Shown here: in pieces, positions 9,773 to 18,286 of the stretch | Position numbering within the stretch: position 1 is the first letter of the stretch | Layout: each line of letters begins with the position of its first letter | Source of the DNA: Microbacter margulisiae | GTDB lineage: Bacteria; Bacteroidota; Bacteroidia; Bacteroidales; Paludibacteraceae | Length of the DNA stretch: 64,000 nt | NCBI RefSeq assembly: GCF_014192515.1 | Contig: NZ_JACHYB010000002.1 | Location: 124,001 to 188,000, forward strand | Direction: 5' to 3' | Program-made: the position numbers and the translations under genes | Notes under the pieces: model-generated | The model's database searches: none | What the model was told of the DNA's origin: nothing | Seen by the model: only the letters and a program-made list of their open reading frames with translations

Positions 9773-10870
9773 TTGAAAGAAATACTCACCCCGGAAGGCT
9801 ATTGGCAGAACGGTGTCTATTACTACTACCTGAAAGACCACCAGGGCAACAACACCGAAGTGCTGAACCAGGCAAAGCAGGTAATGGAATACAGCGACTA
9901 CTACCCGGACGGGATGCGCTTTGAAGAAAGCACGAGCAACAGCGCCGCCTTGCCCTACCGCTACAACGGGAAAGAGCTGGAATCCATGAACGGGCTGAAC
10001 CAGTACGACTACGGAGCACGAAGAAGGGAGACCGGCATCCCGGTGTGGACAACCGTGGATCCGCTTTGTGAAAAGTATTACGGCGTGAGTCCCTATGCGT
10101 ATTGTGTTAACAATCCAATAAATAATGTCGATCCGAATGGAGAAGAGATATGGATTTATTATCATGATGCAGATAACAATTTGCAAAAAATACAATATAC
10201 ACAAGGTATGAAATACACAGGGGATAATGCTTTCGTTTCAGCTTCAATTAATGTATTAAATCAAATGAATAGCACTAAAAACGGAGAACTGGTTTTAGGC
10301 ACGTTAGTCGGGTCAAAAAATAAATTTGATTTCACGAATACTTTTGCAAAAGATAGGCACGGTAATGATATGAAAAATGTACTTTCTTTTGAAAAATCAA
10401 AAAATGGAGGAGGCGAAATACATGCTGGTGCGTTAATGACCAATATAGATGAAGGAGAAAAGCTTGTATCTGCTGCTCATGAATCGTTCCATGGATATCA
10501 ATACGAAATGGGGCAAACTATGGGTGGTAGCATGGCTACTGTAAATAATGAAGTTGGTGCTTATTTGTTTGGAAGGGCTGTGTATTATTCTTATAAAATA
10601 ATAAGAGGAGAAGGATATGCTAATATGCCTTGGGGGAATGGTACTGAACTTGGGAAAAATTATGAGGATGCTATGGATGCTCTTATTGGATCTCGAAATT
10701 TCAACTTAACTCAGTATCAAGCTGCAATAAACAGCTTTTTACAAGGAAGTGCAGTAAATGTAAGTACAACAAATATTCCTGGCATGGGAATCTATACAAC
10801 AAATCATTTTAAGACAGATCCAACTCTTACGAATCCATTAATTAAAACATTTTTTCCCCTACTCCCATGA
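9773..10870 (+). CDS. Orphan Rhs cassette 1: type-B core with HExxH metallopeptidase tip
   Basis: Only a TTG is available as start, and homology to the other cassettes begins at 9765 inside Rhs core sequence, so this is probably a silent 3' cassette rather than an independent gene. Residues 1-123 are type-B Rhs core (KEILTPEGYWQNGVYYYYLKDHQG...DPLCEKYY...VDPNG). Residues 124-365 are a tip with a zincin signature: H236-E237-S-F-H240 in 'AAHESFHGYQ', with a candidate third ligand E260 in 'NNEVGAY'. This predicts a zinc-dependent peptidase toxin. It overlaps the following lipoprotein gene by four bases, the usual toxin-immunity coupling. Confidence 0.7.
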   Translation: MKEILTPEGYWQNGVYYYYLKDHQGNNTEVLNQAKQVMEYSDYYPDGMRFEESTSNSAALPYRYNGKELESMNGLNQYDYGARRRETGIPVWTTVDPLCEKYYGVSPYAYCVNNPINNVDPNGEEIWIYYHDADNNLQKIQYTQGMKYTGDNAFVSASINVLNQMNSTKNGELVLGTLVGSKNKFDFTNTFAKDRHGNDMKNVLSFEKSKNGGGEIHAGALMTNIDEGEKLVSAAHESFHGYQYEMGQTMGGSMATVNNEVGAYLFGRAVYYSYKIIRGEGYANMPWGNGTELGKNYEDAMDALIGSRNFNLTQYQAAINSFLQGSAVNVSTTNIPGMGIYTTNHFKTDPTLTNPLIKTFFPLLP

Positions 10871-11307
10871 AAACATTTATTTTTATATTCTTATGTACTC
10901 TGTTGATTATAAGTTGTAAGACATACTCTCAAAATCATAAAGAAGAAATAATTGATCCAATTTTAAGTGCTTCGACTTTTAGATTCGAATATAATTCTAA
11001 TGTTATTTTACCTGATAGCTTAGGAGGACATGCGTATAAAGGTTTTGCTCTTCTCAATGGAATTATTAATGATTCTCTTAAACTTGACAATATTCAAATA
11101 ACCAGGCTATTTTTATTTACATTGAATAAGGATACTATCTTTAATTATTATGGGTGGCAAAATAAATTACCACATACATACCCTCCTAAAATAAAAGATT
11201 ATTTGCCTTTTTTTGAAGATTGTATCAAATCTGTCAAAATAATAAAGACTGACAAAAATGTAGATAAAAGGAGATATACTGCAACTATCGTCTTACAGTT
11301 TAAATAA
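10867..11307 (+). CDS. Lipoprotein, candidate immunity for cassette 1
   Basis: A 146-residue protein with a lipoprotein signal: a short basic start, a hydrophobic run and the lipobox 'LIISC', with Cys17 as the lipidated residue. It is therefore likely anchored in the inner or outer membrane facing the periplasm. The remainder is alternating beta-type sequence with no known motif. The start ATG overlaps the stop of the metallopeptidase cassette (ATGA). Periplasmic location would fit protection against an exported peptidase tip (inference). Confidence 0.6.
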   Translation: MKTFIFIFLCTLLIISCKTYSQNHKEEIIDPILSASTFRFEYNSNVILPDSLGGHAYKGFALLNGIINDSLKLDNIQITRLFLFTLNKDTIFNYYGWQNKLPHTYPPKIKDYLPFFEDCIKSVKIIKTDKNVDKRRYTATIVLQFK

Positions 11308-11310
11308 GAT

Positions 11311-12540
11311 TTGGCAGTAAATTTTGTATGCGCATTAAGCATTTACGATGGCAATACAGACATCAGCACGATCCGCTATAATGTCTTAAACCTGCCCGAT
11401 ACCATCCAGTTTGTGGCAGGGCACCAAAATTACTATACCTACGATGCCAGCGGCAAAAAACTGGAAGTACAGAACATAACCTCCAGAAATATATTAAATT
11501 TGCCGCAGGATACGATCACCCGCCTGACCTCCTCGACTACCCTGACAACGGACTATTGCGGCGATGCGATCTATCAGGACAGCTCTTTGAAAGAAATACT
11601 CACACCGGAAGGCTATTGGCAGAACGGCGTCTATTACTACTACCTGAAAGACCACCAGGGCAACAACACTGAAGTGCTGAACCAGAGTAAGACAGTAATG
11701 GAATACAGCGACTATTACCCGGACGGGATGCGCTTTGAAGAAAGCACAAGCAACAGCACCGCCTTGCCCTACCGCTACAACGGGAAAGAACTGGAATCTA
11801 TGAACGGGCTGAACCAGTATGACTACGGAGCACGAAGAAGGGAGACCGGCATCCCGGTGTGGACAACGGTGGATCCGCTGTGTGAAAAGTATTACAGTGT
11901 GAGTCCGTATGCGTATGTAGAAGATGATCCAATCAACAAAATTGATCCCGATGGAAAAGAAGATATCTTAGTTAAACAGAACAAAGATGATAGACTAACA
12001 AATGCGGAATCTCTTTGGCTAATATATCCGACTGGCACCTTTAATAATGTAAGTATGGAAACTCTGAGAAACATGACAGCAAATGCATTAGAGCAAAAAT
12101 ACGGGAAGCCGGAATTTGCGCGTCAAGGCTCATCTCTTCCTGATAACCCAACAAAATCAGATAATGATAAATCTGGCAACGCTACTGTTGTAGAGGGTAG
12201 ATTTAAATACGAGAAATCTTTTATTAATGCGAAAGACGAGAATGGAAATGCTTATAAAATACCTGCTTTATTATTAGACCAAGGCAAAGGAGCGGGAAGA
12301 GTTAGCACAATATACAAAAACTATAGGCATTCTGGAGAAAGAGAAGCTACTGGGGTAGCCCTTCATGCTGGCAGAGTAAGCTGGCAAGTTCAAATTATGA
12401 GTGGGAAAAATGGAACTTTAACCAAAGGTAGCGAAGGATGTGTGGTTGCTCCTATCTTTGGACCCATTTATAATAAAGTAGACAATAAGGGTAATGTTAT
12501 TATTGTTAGAAATCAAGAAGAATATGAAAACGGGAATTAG
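11311..12540 (+). CDS. Orphan Rhs cassette 2: type-B core with H/SxGC tip
   Basis: The open frame starts directly after the previous stop with no ATG, only TTG. Recognisable Rhs homology starts at ~11340 ('IRYNVLNLPDTIQFVAGHQNYYTYD'), further upstream than in cassettes 1 and 3. The type-B core ends near residue 214 (IDPDG). The tip (215-409) contains 'GVALHAGRV' (H352) and 'KGSEGCVVAP' (C near 377). An H ... S-x-G-C arrangement resembles YkuD-type L,D-transpeptidases or DUF5675-like proteins, so a cysteine-dependent cell-wall or peptide-modifying toxin is possible; this is tentative. It overlaps the next gene by 17 bases. Confidence 0.65.
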   Translation: MAVNFVCALSIYDGNTDISTIRYNVLNLPDTIQFVAGHQNYYTYDASGKKLEVQNITSRNILNLPQDTITRLTSSTTLTTDYCGDAIYQDSSLKEILTPEGYWQNGVYYYYLKDHQGNNTEVLNQSKTVMEYSDYYPDGMRFEESTSNSTALPYRYNGKELESMNGLNQYDYGARRRETGIPVWTTVDPLCEKYYSVSPYAYVEDDPINKIDPDGKEDILVKQNKDDRLTNAESLWLIYPTGTFNNVSMETLRNMTANALEQKYGKPEFARQGSSLPDNPTKSDNDKSGNATVVEGRFKYEKSFINAKDENGNAYKIPALLLDQGKGAGRVSTIYKNYRHSGEREATGVALHAGRVSWQVQIMSGKNGTLTKGSEGCVVAPIFGPIYNKVDNKGNVIIVRNQEEYENGN

Positions 12541-13123
12541 ATTCGATTTAATTGGATTAATAATAGCAATCTTTGGTTTACATGCAGGAAGCCTTTATTG
12601 CCAGAATATAGTAATAAAATATACCATACTAAGAGAAACTGATAGTGGCTTTGAACTGGCAAAGAAGAATGCATCTGTTTCTGAAACAAAAAAGAATTTT
12701 TTCGAGAAATTTGAATACAATAACAACTATCTGAAAAAAGTTTGTCTTTATGACAAAAAAGGACATCTTTATGATGGGGTCTATAATAATGCAATAACTA
12801 CTTATGAATACTCGAACAATAAACTAAAGTATAAGAAGCTCTATGATAAGAATAAACGAAGAGTGGAGAATGGTTTTATGGGTTATTGGGCCATAGAATT
12901 CTTTTATGATAGACAAGGAAGAATTATTAAGAAAACATATATAGACAAACAAGGTAGTCCTCTAAAATACAATCCAAATACTGACGAAGACCCTCCTTAT
13001 GTAGAATATGAGTATATGAGGAATGGGAAATGTATAGAAAAAAGCCTTGATAATAATTATAAAATAATTAGACAAGATACATGTGTGTGTCCATGCATGA
13101 AAATCAAACTGAATGAATATTGA
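12524..13123 (+). CDS. Exported protein, candidate immunity for cassette 2
   Basis: The in-frame ATG at 12524 gives 199 residues beginning with a signal peptide (MKTGIRFDLIGLIIAIFGLHAGSLYCQ). The longer frame from 12494 lacks a good start and would spoil the signal. The mature part has repeated 'YDKKGHLYDG', 'YDKNKRR', 'YDRQGRIIKKTYIDKQG' units resembling MORN/YD-like beta repeats. The C-terminus has two cysteine pairs (DTCVCPCMK). It overlaps the cassette end by 17 bases, so co-expression as periplasmic immunity is the simplest reading (inference). Confidence 0.55.
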   Translation: MKTGIRFDLIGLIIAIFGLHAGSLYCQNIVIKYTILRETDSGFELAKKNASVSETKKNFFEKFEYNNNYLKKVCLYDKKGHLYDGVYNNAITTYEYSNNKLKYKKLYDKNKRRVENGFMGYWAIEFFYDRQGRIIKKTYIDKQGSPLKYNPNTDEDPPYVEYEYMRNGKCIEKSLDNNYKIIRQDTCVCPCMKIKLNEY

Positions 13124-13146
13124 AAGTAGGAAACTAGGACAGCTCT

Positions 13147-14040
13147 TTGAAAGAAATACTCCCCCCGGAAGGCTATTGGCAGAACGGCGTCTATTACTAC
13201 TATCTGAAAGACCACCAGGGCAACAACACCGAATTGCTGAACCAGAGTAAGGCAGTAATAGAATACAGCGACTACTACCCGGACGGGATGCGCTTTGAAG
13301 AAAGCACAAGCAACAGCGCCGCCTTGCCCTACCGCTACAACGGGAAAGAACTGGAATCCATGAACGGGCTGAACCAGTACGACTACGGAGCACGAAGAAG
13401 GGAGACCGGTATCCCCGTGTGGACATCGGTGGATCCGCTTTGTGAAAAGTATTACAGTGTGAGTCCGTATGCCTATTGTTCGGATGATCCGGTAAAGAAT
13501 GTGGATCCGGATGGGAAACAAATATTTGTATCTCCTCTTTTGGGAATTTCAGATCCTTTATTAATGGGATCAGATGAACCTATAATAACTACAGAAAAGC
13601 CTATCATTGAAACAGCCAGTAAAATTGGACAAGAAGGTTCAGATAAGTTTTCGAAGATTGAAGACCATCACATTTTACCGCGTTCATTAAAAAATAATCC
13701 AGTAATAAGAGAGGCACGTAATAATGGGTTTAAGTTTGAAGGGAAAGAGAATAAAATGCCTGTTGAAAAGTTTGTTAGACAAACAGGAGAAGGACAACAT
13801 GGGAACCATCCAAATTATACAGAACAAATTAACAATAAGCTTTCTGATTTTCAAAATGCCCAAGGAGATAATGCTACTAAAGCAGTAAGAACTATTGTTC
13901 GTAATGTTAGACAGGTTATTCAAAATAATCCAAATGTAAAAATAAACGACCTGCATTTAATGAATGATGTCGCCCCAATTGATCATACCATGATTAAAGC
14001 TCAGAAATATGTGCCAAGTTATGTTCCTAATTATAATTAA
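13147..14040 (+). CDS. Orphan Rhs cassette 3: type-B core with AHH nuclease tip
   Basis: This begins at the same core position as cassette 1, with only a TTG available. Residues 1-123 are the type-B core. The tip carries an AHH-type nuclease of the HNH/EndoVII group: 'EDHHILPRS' with the His pair at ~174-175, 'GFKFEGKENKMP', and 'GQHGNHPNYTEQI' near 218. These His residues would bind the metal and activate water. Such domains are standard DNase tips of polymorphic toxins. The next gene begins 10 bases later and looks like an Imm family protein, so the pair is coherent. Silent unless recombined onto a head (inference). Confidence 0.75.
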   Translation: MKEILPPEGYWQNGVYYYYLKDHQGNNTELLNQSKAVIEYSDYYPDGMRFEESTSNSAALPYRYNGKELESMNGLNQYDYGARRRETGIPVWTSVDPLCEKYYSVSPYAYCSDDPVKNVDPDGKQIFVSPLLGISDPLLMGSDEPIITTEKPIIETASKIGQEGSDKFSKIEDHHILPRSLKNNPVIREARNNGFKFEGKENKMPVEKFVRQTGEGQHGNHPNYTEQINNKLSDFQNAQGDNATKAVRTIVRNVRQVIQNNPNVKINDLHLMNDVAPIDHTMIKAQKYVPSYVPNYN

Positions 14041-14050
14041 CAAAAACGCA

Positions 14051-14725
14051 ATGCATTATATTTTAAAAGATTCTACTGATCCAAAAATAATTGGCAATGG
14101 ATTTCCTCAAGTTTTCAAATTTACTAAAGAATATGATCCAAATGGGGAAAAAGCCATTTTTGAATTATATAAATATCGATTTGAATTTCCTAATTTTGTT
14201 CCTAATCTGAGTGGTTTGAAACTTGCTGGATATGCTAAACTAACAGACTTTATAAGCAATTCATTTAATACTATCATTGTAAGTTTGAAAACTAAATTAC
14301 TTTTGGAAGATTTTAATTTATGCCCGCATCGTTTTTATCCATGTTCCTTGCACGGAAAAAAGGGAAGAGAATATGATTATTATTGGCTGCATATTATTTC
14401 TGATTATTCTGATTATGTTGATTACAAGAAATCGACATTTGTTGAATATGATTTATTTAATAAAAAGGGGAGTGTGCTTGTAGAATCCAAAGAAGATTTA
14501 TTAAAGAAGCGGGAAGAGCTAAAAATCAAAGATACTGAAAACTTTTGGACTATTTGGGGAGATAAAATTGTTATGCAATCAAACTTTGAAAAAAGGTTAG
14601 ATTTGTTTATAGTTTCGCTTATAGATGGGAATATTTATGTTAGTAGTCGCTTATATAGTGAGATTATAAAAAATAATTTGACTGGTTGTAATTTGATTCC
14701 GGCTAACAATATAGAATTTAGCTAA
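14051..14725 (+). CDS. Imm11/DUF1629-like immunity protein for cassette 3
   Basis: I choose the ATG at 14051, 10 bases after the cassette stop, rather than the upstream TTG/GTG-type start inside the cassette. The 224-residue soluble protein starts MHYILKDSTDP and has the layout of Imm11 (DUF1629) immunity proteins: 'FVPNLSGLKLAGYAKLTDFISNSF', then 'LLLEDFNLCPHRFYPCSL' and 'DYYWLHII'. There is no signal peptide, so it acts in the cytoplasm, which fits neutralisation of a DNase. The family assignment is from memory of the pattern and needs a profile search. Confidence 0.6.
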   Translation: MHYILKDSTDPKIIGNGFPQVFKFTKEYDPNGEKAIFELYKYRFEFPNFVPNLSGLKLAGYAKLTDFISNSFNTIIVSLKTKLLLEDFNLCPHRFYPCSLHGKKGREYDYYWLHIISDYSDYVDYKKSTFVEYDLFNKKGSVLVESKEDLLKKREELKIKDTENFWTIWGDKIVMQSNFEKRLDLFIVSLIDGNIYVSSRLYSEIIKNNLTGCNLIPANNIEFS

Positions 14726-14873
14726 CATGAATAATTTATCCAAAGTAGCGATGGCATAATAGTAATTGATATGCAATTGTAATGTCAAATGTAATTTTCA
14801 GAATATAACATAGCGAGATAGTGGGAGTTGTTCCTCCATTCCCGTACTATATACCACCAACACCTACGACCCC

Positions 14874-16766
14874 TTGGGTAGATTACAGGCCAAAGTCATG
14901 GGAGGCACGGTCGATACCACCAGCTATAGCTACAATGTCCGCAGTTGGCTGACAAGCATCGCTAGCAGCCATTTCACGGAAAATCTCTACTACGAGACCA
15001 ACTCCGCCAGCCTGCCTGATTTCTCGAATGCATACAACGGCGATATAGCCGGCATACAGTGGAGCATCCCTGCTGAGAACCTGAAGTACAACCGTGCCTA
15101 CACCTTCGGCTACGATGGCCTGAACCGCCTGACCGACGGTACCTACTGCGGCTGGAGCGGCAGCGTGGCAGCAGGAACCAGCGGGCAATACACCGAAACC
15201 TACAGTTATGATAAAATGGGAAATATCACTAACTTTGTGCGGTACGGATTACAATCAAACACACCAGCCATGAGTTACGGGATGATAGACAACCTGACCC
15301 TGGCCCATAACGGGAACCAGTTGACCAAAGTCACGGACAATGGCAGCGACGGGCTCTATTATGGAGATGAAGAGTACCAGGTCAACACGGCCAATAGCGG
15401 GAACTGCCGGGCCTATGACGCCAATGGCAATACCCTGTACGATACGAACAGCGATATCTGGGGAATACGCTACAACCTGCTGAACCTGCCCGATACCATC
15501 CAGTTCTACCAGGGACACCAAATCCTCTACCACTATTCAGCTACAGGCACAAAACAGGAAGTAACAGACAAGACATGCCCCGGCGGAGTCACCATTCCCG
15601 TGACCAACCTGGACACCGTACTGACCAACCCTACGGTATTATCCACCATCACCACCGACTACCTGGGCAATGCCGTTTACCGGAACGATACCCTGCTGCG
15701 CATACTGCTGCCGACAGGCTATTGGCAGGGAAACACCTGTTACTATTACCTGAAAGACCATTTGGGGAGCAACCGGGAAGTGTTGAGCCAGACAAGACAG
15801 GTGGTAGAATACAGTGATTACTATCCCAGCGGCATGCGTTTTGGCGAAAGCGTGGTCAACGGAGGCAACGTGCAGCCTTACCGGCATACGGGGATGGAGA
15901 TGCAGGGCATGCATGGCTTGAACTGGATAGATAACGAAGCTCGGATGAGATCGGTCAATGTGCCGGAATTTACGACCATCGATCCGTTGGCAGAAATGTA
16001 TTATGGCATAAGTCCGTATGGTTATTGTGCAGATAATCCAATTTATTATGTGGATCCGGATGGAATGACAGTAGTTTATGATAGTAAAAGTAATAGTTAT
16101 ACTATAAAAGGAGATGATATCTATGCATATTGGGGCTATTTGCAAGATATTAATAACGGTACAGGCAGTATGGAGAATATGTTGAAAGCATGTAATGCTG
16201 CAGCTCAAGGGTATGGGAATGGAGAAAACGGGACTAATCTGCCAACAACAGAAAATGAAGTCACTGTCATAGGTCAAGCTCCAAAATCCTATAATCAGCA
16301 TTCAAATACCTCTGATCAGGGCCATAGCTGGCTTTATCCTTTTATTGGCGACTTAGATGGCAACAGGGAATTAGACAGCCGAATTAATCGGTATATCCCG
16401 TCACCCGAAGAGATCAGAAGAGAGGTAGATGCGGAAATGGAAATAGGCTTATTGTTTTTGCCAACCGATGTGGTAGGAATTGCAGCATCCACACTTGTCA
16501 AAATGGGATATAGTGCTACAGAACAATTCCTTTTGAAGAGTATCCTCTATGCAATGGAGTATCCGAAAGCTACGGCCAGAATTGGCGGGTTAGCAGCTGG
16601 CTATGCGCAATATTTTCTGGGCAATGCATTGCATGCTTCATTATCTGCTGATTCGCCACAACCAAGCATGAATCCAACTTTCGATTTTTATCAACAATTA
16701 ATACAAGTAATTTTGGGGGCTAATGACATCCATAACGAAATTAACAAAACATCACATGAAAAATAG
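14874..16766 (+). CDS. Orphan Rhs cassette 4: long type-A core duplicate with new tip
   Basis: The frame begins inside a YD repeat; the nearest start is TTG. From ~14866 to 16245 it is almost identical to 7650-9033 of the full-length Rhs gene, including the pretoxin after the core, and then diverges at 'NEVTVIG' (residue ~460). The tip (460-630) shares 'GNRELDSRINRYIPSPEEI' with cassette 5, then has hydrophobic, Ala/Gly-rich stretches ('GLLFLPTDVVGIAAS', 'ARIGGLAAGYAQYFLG') that could insert in membranes. No catalytic motif is seen. The long identical arm makes this the best donor for recombination onto the full-length gene. Confidence 0.7.
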   Translation: MGRLQAKVMGGTVDTTSYSYNVRSWLTSIASSHFTENLYYETNSASLPDFSNAYNGDIAGIQWSIPAENLKYNRAYTFGYDGLNRLTDGTYCGWSGSVAAGTSGQYTETYSYDKMGNITNFVRYGLQSNTPAMSYGMIDNLTLAHNGNQLTKVTDNGSDGLYYGDEEYQVNTANSGNCRAYDANGNTLYDTNSDIWGIRYNLLNLPDTIQFYQGHQILYHYSATGTKQEVTDKTCPGGVTIPVTNLDTVLTNPTVLSTITTDYLGNAVYRNDTLLRILLPTGYWQGNTCYYYLKDHLGSNREVLSQTRQVVEYSDYYPSGMRFGESVVNGGNVQPYRHTGMEMQGMHGLNWIDNEARMRSVNVPEFTTIDPLAEMYYGISPYGYCADNPIYYVDPDGMTVVYDSKSNSYTIKGDDIYAYWGYLQDINNGTGSMENMLKACNAAAQGYGNGENGTNLPTTENEVTVIGQAPKSYNQHSNTSDQGHSWLYPFIGDLDGNRELDSRINRYIPSPEEIRREVDAEMEIGLLFLPTDVVGIAASTLVKMGYSATEQFLLKSILYAMEYPKATARIGGLAAGYAQYFLGNALHASLSADSPQPSMNPTFDFYQQLIQVILGANDIHNEINKTSHEK

Positions 16767-16992
16767 AAAAAAAATATTGTTCTATATTGGCATCTTTATG
16801 CTTCTGTTTTGCATTCAATTTATTTCTAGAAAAATAGCAGGCAATAATCCCATATTTGGATCAGCAATATTTCCAACTGCAGCATATACTTGGAAAGAAA
16901 TGGTGAAAGAAATTCCATCTATTTCAATAATATCAATAGTATTTACTGTATTAATATGGTATCTGAAAGAAAAAAGGAAATGGAATATTTAA
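16756..16992 (+). CDS. Small membrane protein, candidate immunity for cassette 4
   Basis: The ATG at 16756 overlaps the end of cassette 4 by 11 bases and gives 78 residues. Two hydrophobic segments are visible (ILFYIGIFMLLFCIQF and SIISIVFTVLIWYL), with a basic C-terminus (KEKRKWNI). A two-helix membrane protein behind a hydrophobic tip suggests protection against a membrane-acting toxin, inferred from position. Family not recognised. Confidence 0.55.
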   Translation: MKNRKKILFYIGIFMLLFCIQFISRKIAGNNPIFGSAIFPTAAYTWKEMVKEIPSISIISIVFTVLIWYLKEKRKWNI

Positions 16993-17175
16993 TATTATTC
17001 ACTAGATAACAAACAATAGTCAAAACATAAACAATAGCTCAAGAAAACAAAAAGCAAAAAAGAGAGGAATACCCCCATTATATAGTTATTACAACAGGAT
17101 ACGATCACCCGCCTGACCTCCTCGACTACCCTGACGACGGACTATTGCGGCGATGCGATCTATCAGAACAGCTCT

Positions 17176-18282
17176 TTGAAAGAAATACTCACCCCGGAAG
17201 GCTATTGGCAGAACGGTGTCTATTACTACTACCTGAAAGACCATTTGGGAAGCAACCGGGAAGTGCTGAACCAGACAAGACAAGTGGTAGAATACAGTGA
17301 TTACTATCCCAGCGGGATGCGCTTTGGCGAAAGCGTAGTAAACGGAGGCAACGTGCAGCCCTACCGGCATACAGGGATGGAGATGCAGGGCATGCATGGC
17401 TTGAACTGGATAGATAACGAAGCACGGATGAGATCGGTCAATGTGCCGGAATTTACTACGATGGATCCACTTTGTGAGAAGTATTATAATATGAGTCCAT
17501 ATGCGTATGTGGGAGATAATCTGATAAATGCCATCGATCCTTTAGGAATGGATTCTTGCACATACAATTCAAAAGATAATACATATACCAGTACGACTCG
17601 GGGAACTATGCAAGAAGTGGAGGTTACTGCACCAGCACTTTATAAGCAAACATTGATGTATTTTGTATTTGGAGAATTGGCCTTTGGCAATAGAAGATAC
17701 CTGGATAATCGGATTAATCCCCACATCTATACTCCGCAAGAATTAAACAGAGGTGCTAATATGGAAATGCGTGCAGGGTTAACTATACTTGGAGGAGCTG
17801 GAACAATAGAAGGGTTTGCCACAGAATTTGCCACATCGAAAATAGGCTGGATGGCATTTAAAGCTATTGCAGATGCCTTTGGACAATTTGGAGGAGCATA
17901 TATAGCAAAAAGAAATGCTAAGGAAGCTTTGAACGATGTAAACCTTTTGGGGAGCGTACTAACGGGACTAGGAGTAAATCCTTTCAATACCGCTTTATTA
18001 TCTGGTGCTTTAAGTTATAACCCAAATACAGGTTTTCAATCTACATTCACTGGCGATAAATCAAATTCTGCATATTTCACCAATCTTGCCATCGGGCTTT
18101 CTTTTGGATATGGAACAGAATTTATGACAAATACTGCAGCATTTAAAACTTTTACAATAGGAATATATATGCGTACGGCGGGAAGTATAAATCCGAGTAT
18201 TGGAACTGGAGTAACGAATTCTTTAATTGCAGCCCCAACTGCTGCATCTGCTGCTGGAGAATCATCTTTAGAAAACAAATAA
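17176..18282 (+). CDS. Orphan Rhs cassette 5: mosaic B/A/B core with hydrophobic tip
   Basis: TTG is the only start; homology to cassette 2 begins upstream at ~17095. The first ~23 residues are type B (KEILTPEGYWQNGVYYYYLKDH). Residues ~24-95 are type A (LGSNREVLNQTRQVV...RMRSVNVPEFTT). The next part returns to type B (DPLCEKYY). The tip has the 'EVEVTAP' linker, the 'LDNRINPHIYTPQEL' pretoxin shared with cassette 4, then a long Gly/Ala/Phe-rich, weakly charged region with several possible membrane segments. A pore-forming role is possible but unproven. Its immunity gene is broken by an IS element. Confidence 0.7.
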   Translation: MKEILTPEGYWQNGVYYYYLKDHLGSNREVLNQTRQVVEYSDYYPSGMRFGESVVNGGNVQPYRHTGMEMQGMHGLNWIDNEARMRSVNVPEFTTMDPLCEKYYNMSPYAYVGDNLINAIDPLGMDSCTYNSKDNTYTSTTRGTMQEVEVTAPALYKQTLMYFVFGELAFGNRRYLDNRINPHIYTPQELNRGANMEMRAGLTILGGAGTIEGFATEFATSKIGWMAFKAIADAFGQFGGAYIAKRNAKEALNDVNLLGSVLTGLGVNPFNTALLSGALSYNPNTGFQSTFTGDKSNSAYFTNLAIGLSFGYGTEFMTNTAAFKTFTIGIYMRTAGSINPSIGTGVTNSLIAAPTAASAAGESSLENK

Positions 18283-18286
18283 GATT

